Assembly (NCBI GenBank): GCA_018822365.1
Contig: JAHJKL010000073.1
Coordinates: 1-47,820 of the forward strand
DNA: 47,820 nt
Direction of reading: 5' to 3'
Source: Candidatus Margulisiibacteriota bacterium
GTDB lineage: Bacteria > Margulisbacteria > WOR-1 > O2-12-FULL-45-9 > XYB2-FULL-48-7
A program made the position numbers and the translations under genes. The notes under the pieces were generated by a model that searched no databases, was not told the origin of the DNA, and saw only the letters and a list, made by a program, of their open reading frames with translations. This document shows positions 42,515-47,820 of this stretch, in pieces. Numbering within the stretch: the stretch's first letter is position 1; each line of letters starts with the position of its first letter.

Positions 42515-43096
42515 CTACAATCCAAACATATGGGAAAAGCCAAAGAAAGCGAGCGACATGAGCGCCGCGGTAATAAAGGCGATCGGATACCCCTGAAACC
42601 ATTTGGGGATCGGCGCCAGGACTATCCGCTCCCTGATGTACGCGAACAAGATGATCGCCAGCGAGTAGCCGGCCGAAACGCCGATCGAATAGATCATCGC
42701 CTCAATAAAATTATACCGATAATCGATCGCCAGAAAAGCGACCGCCAGGATCGCGCAATTAGTGGTAATCAGCGGCAGGTAGATCCCCATCGCCCGGTAC
42801 AGGGTCGGGACCATCTTTTTAAGATATAGTTCGACCAGCTGGACGAACGAGGCGATGGTTAAGATAAAAACCGCCGTCCGGAGAAATTCCAGGTGGAACG
42901 GCCCCAGAACAAAATGATAAACGATCCAGGAAATGGCCGAAGAGATGGTCATGACAAAGATGACCGCCGAGCTCATCCCGATCGAAGTATCGAGCTTGGT
43001 CGAAACCCCAAAGAACGAACAAAGGGCCAAAAATCGCATCAACAAAATATTATTGATCAGGAAGGCGGCAAAAAATATCCCCAATAATCCGATCAT
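42515..43096 (-). CDS. rnfA: Rnf complex membrane subunit A
   Basis: 193 residues, six membrane helices. FLINNILLMRFLALCSFFGVS near the start holds the conserved Cys (with RnfE it binds a [2Fe-2S] cluster within the membrane), and PLITTNCAILAVAFLAID holds the second. The start overlaps the rnfE stop (ATGA). Confidence 0.95.
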   Translation of the reverse strand: MIGLLGIFFAAFLINNILLMRFLALCSFFGVSTKLDTSIGMSSAVIFVMTISSAISWIVYHFVLGPFHLEFLRTAVFILTIASFVQLVELYLKKMVPTLYRAMGIYLPLITTNCAILAVAFLAIDYRYNFIEAMIYSIGVSAGYSLAIILFAYIRERIVLAPIPKWFQGYPIAFITAALMSLAFFGFSHMFGL

Positions 43097-43683
43097 TGGA
43101 CCTTGTTCTCCACTTTATTTAAAATAGCCATTAAAAAACCGATGGTAATAAAAGCCCCCGGCGGCAGGATCATGATAGTGGCCGCCAACGCCGGGCTGTA
43201 AAAGGCGAACCCGAACAACGCGCCGGCCCCCAAAAGCTCCCTGATTGAGCCGATCGCCAGCAAAGCAATAGTAAAGCCAAGGCTCATCCCGATCCCGTCA
43301 AAGAGGGAACTTAGCACCGGGTTCTTGTAAGCAAAGGCTTCGGCCCGCCCCAGGATAATGCAATTGACGACAATAAGCGGAATAAAAACGCCAAGGGCGC
43401 TGTGGAGCTCCGGCGTAAAGGCCTGCATGACATAGTCGATAATCGTCACAAAAGTCGAGATGATAATAATAAAGATCGGGATCCTGACCTGGTCGGGAAC
43501 GAACTTGCGGATCGCCGCTATAACAAAATTAGAAAAGATCAGGACAAACGAGGTTGCCGCCCCCATCCCAAGGGCGTTGATGGCGTTGGTCGAGACCGCC
43601 AGCGCGGGACAGAGCCCGATCATCAGCCGGAGGACCGGGTTCTCGCCAACCAGGCCGCGGTTTAAAGCTCCCCAGAGGTTCAT
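43093..43683 (-). CDS. rnfE: Rnf complex membrane subunit E
   Basis: 196 residues, six helices, paralogue of RnfA in inverted orientation. ENPVLRLMIGLCPALAVST (Cys) and FIPLIVVNCIILGRAEAFA (Cys) are the conserved cluster-binding segments. Overlaps rnfG by four bases. Confidence 0.95.
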   Translation of the reverse strand: MNLWGALNRGLVGENPVLRLMIGLCPALAVSTNAINALGMGAATSFVLIFSNFVIAAIRKFVPDQVRIPIFIIIISTFVTIIDYVMQAFTPELHSALGVFIPLIVVNCIILGRAEAFAYKNPVLSSLFDGIGMSLGFTIALLAIGSIRELLGAGALFGFAFYSPALAATIMILPPGAFITIGFLMAILNKVENKVQ

Positions 43684-44189
43684 TGTTTCACCTTGCCCAA
43701 CAGGCCGATCGCCTGGCGGACCCCTTTACAGACCGCGTTGCTGGAGATGGTTGCCCCGGTAATGGCGTCGATATCGTCTTTGGCGATAATTTTATCGGCG
43801 GACGACTTGCCGGAGAATTGTTTCAGGAATTTCGGGTTAACGATATTCGTCCCCAACCCCGGGGTTTCCTTGTTGCTTAAGATCTTGACCGCCATGACCT
43901 TCCCTTCTTTATCAATGCTAACCAGCATTTCGATCGGTCCGCCGTACCCCTGCGGAGCGACCGGGAAAGCGTAACCGACCACCTCTTTCCCTTTGCGGCC
44001 AACGTAGCACCCCTGATCTGCCGGGGCAAAAGAGTCGGCCGGAATAACTTCCCTCAATGAACGATTAAAGGAGGCGGCGGAGTTTTTCTCTATAATTGGT
44101 TTGGTCAGATTGTAGACATACGCGAGCGCTCCGGCCGAGATCACGCAGAAGACCGTCAGGACCACGGCTAATTTAAGGTTTTTTGGCAT
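43680..44189 (-). CDS. rnfG: Rnf complex FMN-binding subunit G
   Basis: 169 residues. One N-terminal membrane helix (LKLAVVLTVFCVISAGALAYV) and an FMN-binding domain facing outward with DAITGATISSNAV, where the Thr of GAT is the covalent FMN site. Start 44189 chosen for the SD GGAG six bases upstream; MEQK at 44201 also possible. Overlaps the rnfD end by 17 bases. Confidence 0.94.
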   Translation of the reverse strand: MPKNLKLAVVLTVFCVISAGALAYVYNLTKPIIEKNSAASFNRSLREVIPADSFAPADQGCYVGRKGKEVVGYAFPVAPQGYGGPIEMLVSIDKEGKVMAVKILSNKETPGLGTNIVNPKFLKQFSGKSSADKIIAKDDIDAITGATISSNAVCKGVRQAIGLLGKVKQ

Positions 44190-45108
44190 TTTTTGCTCCA
44201 TATATCCGGGGCCGGCTGTACTTATCAATAACCGGGGTCGCGATATTCATCAGCAAGATCGAGTAGTTGACCCCTTCAGGAAACCCGCCGTAAAAACGGA
44301 TCAGGATGGTGATCAACCCGCAGCCAAAACCAAAGATCAATCTCCCTTTGGTAGTGACCGGGACGGTAACGTAGTCGGTGACCATAAAGACCGCCCCAAA
44401 AACCACGCCGCCGGTCAGCAAGTGAAACAGCGGATCGTGCCCCAAAGTAAAAGAGAGAAGAAAAACCGTCCCGATAAAAGCGACCGGCGCCGGCCAATCG
44501 ATCACTTTTTTCCAAATAAGAAACGCGGCCGCGATTAAGATCATTAGAATAGAAGTCTCGCCAAGCGAACCGGCCCGGTTGCCAAGAAAAAGGTCAAGAT
44601 AACCGGGAACACTCTGCCCGATCTTGGAGAGGTAAAGCGGGCTGGCGGTCGTCACCGCGTCAAAAGGCCTGGTCCACAAGGTCATAGCGACCGGCCAGGA
44701 AGCCATAAGAAAGGCCCGACCGGCTAACGCCGGGTTGAAAATATTAAAGCCAAGCCCGCCGAACAAAAGTTTTACAACAACAATAGAAAAGACCGCGCCA
44801 ATGGCCGCCATCCAAAGGGGAAAGGTCGGCGGCAAGACCAGAGCCAAAAGGACCCCGGTAATCAGAGCGCTTCCGTCGTTGATCGTATTTTCTTGTTTAG
44901 CCAGCCGCTGGAAAGCGGCTTCAGCGGCAACCGCGGCAGCAGCTGTTACGATCACCAGCAAAAGAGCCTGCCAGCCAAAAAAGAAGGTCCCCGCCACGGT
45001 TGGAAATATTAGCGAGATAGCGAACCAGCGCATCAGGCTCTTGGCATCTGTTTTGTCAATAAAGTGCGGTCCGTTCTGGATGATTAAATTATTTTCGTCT
45101 ATCGGCAT
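44173..45108 (-). CDS. rnfD: Rnf complex membrane subunit D
   Basis: 311 residues, about nine membrane helices. FDAVTTASPLYLSK holds the covalent flavin-binding Thr, and HDPLFHLLTGGVVFGAVFMVTDYVT (pieces HDPLFHLLTGGVVFG, AVFMVTDYVT) is typical. FPEGVNYSILLMN near the end is conserved in RnfD/NqrB. Start at 45108 (MPIDENN) overlaps the rnfC stop by ten bases; a longer frame to 45216 lies inside rnfC. Confidence 0.95.
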   Translation of the reverse strand: MPIDENNLIIQNGPHFIDKTDAKSLMRWFAISLIFPTVAGTFFFGWQALLLVIVTAAAAVAAEAAFQRLAKQENTINDGSALITGVLLALVLPPTFPLWMAAIGAVFSIVVVKLLFGGLGFNIFNPALAGRAFLMASWPVAMTLWTRPFDAVTTASPLYLSKIGQSVPGYLDLFLGNRAGSLGETSILMILIAAAFLIWKKVIDWPAPVAFIGTVFLLSFTLGHDPLFHLLTGGVVFGAVFMVTDYVTVPVTTKGRLIFGFGCGLITILIRFYGGFPEGVNYSILLMNIATPVIDKYSRPRIYGAKNAKKP

Positions 45109-46442
45109 ACTGATTTTTTCTCCGCTAATTTTAGCTCTCGGACCGCGCCCTTGGCCAGCTTGAAATACTGGACCAGTGGGATGCGGCTCGGGCAGACATA
45201 GCTGCAACAGCCGCATTCAATACAATCAATTACATTATAGTCAAAGGCGCCGTTCCAGTTGCCTGTCTTGGCGTATTCAGCCAGGAAATTGGGGGTTAAA
45301 CCAATGGGGCATGATTTGACGCACCGGCCACAGCGGATGCAATTCCCTTCGGGCTCGAGTTTAACTTCCTGGTCGGTCAACAGGAGAATAGCGCTGGTCG
45401 CTTTGACGACTGGGACCTGCAGGGTTGGGACCGTTATCCCCATCATCGGCCCCCCCATGATCACTTTGACAACATTCCCTTCGGTCCCGCCGCATTGTTC
45501 GATCAGCTCGGCAAAGGTCGTCCCGATCCTGACCAACAAATTCTGCGGCTCCCTGACCCCCGGCCCGGTCACCGTCACCACTCGTTTGGTGAGCGGAGTC
45601 CCCAGGGTTACCGCTTCGGCCACCGCCGCGGCAGTCGCCACGTTGCAAACTACCGCGCCAACGTCGGACGGCAGTCCACCTGACGGGACCTCCCGGTCGA
45701 GCAGGGCTTTGATCAGCATCTTTTCCCCGCCTTGCGGATATTTGGTTTTTACTTGAACGGTCGAGACCGGGAAAAGATTTTTGGCCTTGAGCCCTTCAAA
45801 GTTGACCTCTTTAAAGGCGTCCGGCTTGTTGCTTTCAATCCCGATCACAATTTTTTGCGCCCCAACCGCTTTGGCCATCGCTCTGGCGCCAAGAATGATC
45901 GAAGTCGCTTTTTCGACCATCAGGCGATGGTCGGAGGTAATGAACGGTTCGCATTCACAGCCGTTAACCACAATGGTATCAACGCTTTTGCCTTTGGGGA
46001 CGGCGAGTTTAACATGGGTCGGGAAAGCGGCCCCGCCTAAGCCAACGATCCCCGCCTCCCTGACGATCTTTTTGATCTGCTCGGGAGAGAGCTCTTCGAG
46101 CGACCAGCGGCTGCCGGGACGGGTAACTTTATCAACCGTATCGGTCGCTTCAATGACGATTGAGGAGAGAGAATAGTCGCAGGCGTTCGGATAGTATTTG
46201 ATCTCGGCAACCCGGCCGGAGATGGGGGCGTGGATCGGGGCGGAAACAAAAGCCGAGGCATCGGCTATTTTTTGGCCTTCGCTGACTTCGTCCCCCGCCT
46301 TGACCAGCGGCTCACAGGGGCATCCCAGGTTTTGCTGGAGGGGTAAAATTACCCGTCTGGGGGCAAGGGCTTCTTTGATCGATTTGGCAACAGACCGTTC
46401 CTTGCTATCTTTTGGATGGATCCCGCGACTGAAAGATTTCAT
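45099..46442 (-). CDS. rnfC: Rnf complex NADH-binding subunit C
   Basis: 447 residues. Starts FSRGIHPKDSK, as in other RnfC. GLGGAAFPTHVK is the NADH/FMN-binding region, then CECEPFITSDHRLM, and two [4Fe-4S] motifs CIRCGRCVKSCP and CIECGCCSYVCP. It exchanges electrons with NAD+. The start is taken as the second ATG (46442), because the promoter's -10 ends nine bases before it and the first ATG (46451) would fall upstream of the expected transcription start. First gene of the operon. Confidence 0.95.
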   Translation of the reverse strand: MKSFSRGIHPKDSKERSVAKSIKEALAPRRVILPLQQNLGCPCEPLVKAGDEVSEGQKIADASAFVSAPIHAPISGRVAEIKYYPNACDYSLSSIVIEATDTVDKVTRPGSRWSLEELSPEQIKKIVREAGIVGLGGAAFPTHVKLAVPKGKSVDTIVVNGCECEPFITSDHRLMVEKATSIILGARAMAKAVGAQKIVIGIESNKPDAFKEVNFEGLKAKNLFPVSTVQVKTKYPQGGEKMLIKALLDREVPSGGLPSDVGAVVCNVATAAAVAEAVTLGTPLTKRVVTVTGPGVREPQNLLVRIGTTFAELIEQCGGTEGNVVKVIMGGPMMGITVPTLQVPVVKATSAILLLTDQEVKLEPEGNCIRCGRCVKSCPIGLTPNFLAEYAKTGNWNGAFDYNVIDCIECGCCSYVCPSRIPLVQYFKLAKGAVRELKLAEKKSVCR

Positions 46443-46451
46443 TCCGGTCAT

Positions 46452-46479
46452 ATTATCATTTTATTTTTTAACTTGTCAA
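46452..46479 (-). promoter_or_regulatory. Promoter of the rnf operon
   Basis: Minus strand: TTGACA (46474-46479), 16 bases, GATAAT (46452-46457). The rnfC ATG at 46442 follows after nine bases; no SD. The -35 lies inside the end of hypB. Confidence 0.7.
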
Positions 46480-47115
46480 TTGCCGCGCCAACCAGGCGAT
46501 TAAGGGGTCGACCCCGCTATTTGTTTTGCAGGATAAGGGAAAGAGCGGGGCGAGTTCGTTTAGAACCCTGACCCGGGAGGTAAACGTATCGAGGTCAAAA
46601 TCGGATCGATCCAAAAGATCGGCCTTATTAATGACAATGGCGTCGGCGCTTTGGAAGACCGCCGGATATTTAATTGGTTTATCGTCCCCTTCCGGGACGC
46701 TCGCCACAACCAGCCGGAGGCCCTCTCCCAGATCATACTCAACCGGGCAGATCAGGTTGCCAATGTTCTCGATAAAAACGATCCCCGGTCCTTGGAGGCC
46801 GAGCTTATCGACAGCCGGGCCAATCATCGAGGCGGTCAGGTGGCATCCCCCGTCGGTATTGATCTGGACCGCGGGAAATCCGGCCGCCTGGATCTTTTCA
46901 GTATCGATTGTTGAGGCGACATCTCCTTCGATCACCCCAACGGATAATTTTTTTGAGAGTTCCTTAAGGAGCCGGAGGATAAGAGAAGTTTTTCCCGCCC
47001 CGGGAGAAGCAAGGATATTGACCGCCGCTAACTGCAAGCCGGCCAGTTTTTTTCTGACCGCTGCCGCTTCCCTATCATTCGTCGCGAAGATCGATTTTTT
47101 TATGTTTATTTTCAT
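46468..47115 (-). CDS. hypB: Hydrogenase nickel-insertion GTPase HypB
   Basis: 215 residues, the compact HypB without the His-rich tail. P-loop NILASPGAGKTSLIL (G1), EGDVASTIDTEKI, GGCHLTASMIGPAVDKL (metal-binding Cys-His), FIENIGNLICPVEYDLGE (G3-like), VINKADLLD (G4). It supplies nickel to [NiFe] hydrogenase with HypA; no hypA or hydrogenase is in this window. ATG follows the TAA of the upstream gene directly, so translation is likely coupled. Confidence 0.94.
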   Translation of the reverse strand: MKINIKKSIFATNDREAAAVRKKLAGLQLAAVNILASPGAGKTSLILRLLKELSKKLSVGVIEGDVASTIDTEKIQAAGFPAVQINTDGGCHLTASMIGPAVDKLGLQGPGIVFIENIGNLICPVEYDLGEGLRLVVASVPEGDDKPIKYPAVFQSADAIVINKADLLDRSDFDLDTFTSRVRVLNELAPLFPLSCKTNSGVDPLIAWLARQLTS

Positions 47116-47691
47116 TTACCACTTGCCGCTTAATGATATTCGATGGACGTTGTTCTTTGAGAGCTCGCGCTGGGAAACAAAGCCGTAATCGACAATGGCG
47201 TGACCAATGGCAAACCCAACCCCGGCGGTCAAACCACTTGTATTATACCCGACCCGGAAAGAAAGGCCCCGTTCAGACCATTCATAGCCGGTCGCGACTT
47301 CCGGACAATACCCCGATTTGACCGTCTGGCTGATATCGATCGCCCCTCTCCCTCCTATCCTTGGCAATTGCGCCCAGGCCAGACCCAATATCGCCCGAGC
47401 CGGAACCTGCTCAACCGTATCGGTCCCCCACTTTTGGTAATTGACCAGCTCATCGATCTTGAAGCCAATTGTTATAGGGGGAGGGATCGAGGGATCAAGG
47501 GATCGAGCCAGGCGAAGCATAATTCCAGGAGTCAAAGAGTAGCCCCAACCACTCCCGCCGCTGATCCCGAACATCTCGGAGCTTAAATATTTCGCTGTTA
47601 AACCAAAGGCAATGTGTTCATTAAACTTTTTCCCGTAGGAAAGCAGATACGCGCTCGAAAAGTAGCTGAACAGACTGATGTCCTCCCATCG
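47116..47691 (-). pseudogene. Outer-membrane beta-barrel protein, 5' part lost
   Basis: The frame from about 47691 reads WEDISLFSYFSSAYLLSYG and continues through GKKFNEHIAFGLTAKYLSS to ATG 47574 and the end (NNVHRISLSGKW). Alternating strands with Gly/aromatic residues (GLSFRVGYNTSGLTAGVGFAI, shortened here to LSFRVGYNTSGLTAG) suit PorV-type outer-membrane proteins. Upstream the frame meets a TAG at about 47697 and the sequence becomes AT-rich and belongs to another gene. So the N-terminal half and signal peptide are missing. A 152-residue product from ATG 47574 could still be made but would lack export. Confidence 0.6.
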
Positions 47692-47820
47692 AATGGGCTA
47701 TTACTATATATTTCGAAGGAATTTCTGAAACCAATGGTTCTCTGTCTTCTGCCTTACCTGGGCCATCCTTCTTAAACCATATTTTAAAATCTTCTTTCGC
47801 TTGTTCTAACCAACTCTTAC
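47621..47820 (-). pseudogene. Alpha/beta hydrolase fragment, 3'-truncated and running off the right edge
   Basis: The minus strand from the edge reads KSWLEQAKEDFKIWF, then SKYIVIAHSMGG, the nucleophile elbow (GxSxG type, AHSMGG) of lipase-like alpha/beta hydrolases. Directly after the elbow the frame passes into DNA of the outer-membrane gene (QSVQLLFERVSAFLREKV and stop at 47621), which is that gene's DNA in another frame. The hydrolase is therefore cut off at its active site. The 5' part is outside the window. Confidence 0.5.

Overview
The window reads as a chromosomal stretch from an uncultured, anaerobic, diderm bacterium. Evidence for an outer membrane is a polysaccharide-export lipid-barrier protein, two beta-barrel-like proteins and a lipobox protein. 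Evidence for anaerobic life is a complete Rnf complex, the [FeFe]-hydrogenase maturase HydG, the nickel GTPase HypB, TrpB2 and the aspartate/alanine decarboxylation pair. The gene mix and the many short dispersed repeats resemble candidate phyla such as Margulisbacteria/Saganbacteria (WOR-1) or Omnitrophota, but no ribosomal RNA is present and this placement is an inference of low certainty.

Layout. 1-1.6 kb: AT-rich defence-type block on the minus strand (nucleotidyltransferase, DUF6602 nuclease-like protein, first codons of a type I methylase HsdM). 1.6-7.0 kb: repeat-rich accessory region with a polysaccharide-export protein, two four-helix-bundle (TIGR02436) genes, one of them inside a 468-bp unit with 10-bp terminal inverted repeats, a sigma region 4 protein, a DUF457 membrane protein and a fusion of a degenerate tyrosine recombinase, an AAA ATPase and two membrane helices. 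7.0-10.6 kb: potassium uptake (KtrB-KtrA-PAS protein) beside the remains of another RCK-type gene. 10.7-18.0 kb: carbohydrate genes (GH15, GH130, GT4 fused to a helical domain) with a secreted ClpP-like protease and an outer-membrane protein. 18.1-23.6 kb: AspT and AsdA, HydG, CPBP protease. 23.7-30 kb: transglutaminase-like lipoprotein, RRM protein, GreA, FeoAB, TypA. 30.1-31.4 kb: Mrr nuclease and tRNA-Ala(UGC) with a broken partial copy beside it. 31.4-35.4 kb: TrpB2, PyrK-PyrD-TatD. 35.4-38.2 kb: arsenic operon (ArsR, Acr3, ArsC, two half-size permeases). 38.3-41.4 kb: sodium-coupled amino-acid transporter with its MetS-like small subunit, then a gene of foreign composition between 47-bp direct repeats, then a methyltransferase. 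41.5-46.5 kb: rnfCDGEAB plus a 49-residue membrane protein. 46.5-47.8 kb: HypB, the 3' half of an outer-membrane protein, and a fragment of an alpha/beta hydrolase running off the edge.

Energetics. Rnf couples ferredoxin:NAD+ oxidoreduction to an ion gradient. AsdA/AspT can add proton motive force by intracellular aspartate decarboxylation with aspartate/alanine exchange. The sodium-symporter and Ktr systems would spend such gradients.

The most notable signals are: (1) a recurring architecture in which a sigma70-type -10 box ends 6-9 bases before the ATG (clearest at arsR and rnfC), pointing to widespread leaderless mRNAs; (2) short repeats inserted in frame into two unrelated proteins, giving the same peptide motif; (3) a four-helix-bundle gene bounded by terminal inverted repeats next to a catalytically degenerate recombinase-ATPase-membrane fusion; (4) a nucleotidyltransferase/DUF6602 pair in front of a type I restriction-modification locus; (5) direct repeats of the metS 3' end flanking a foreign gene and rewriting the tail of a methyltransferase.
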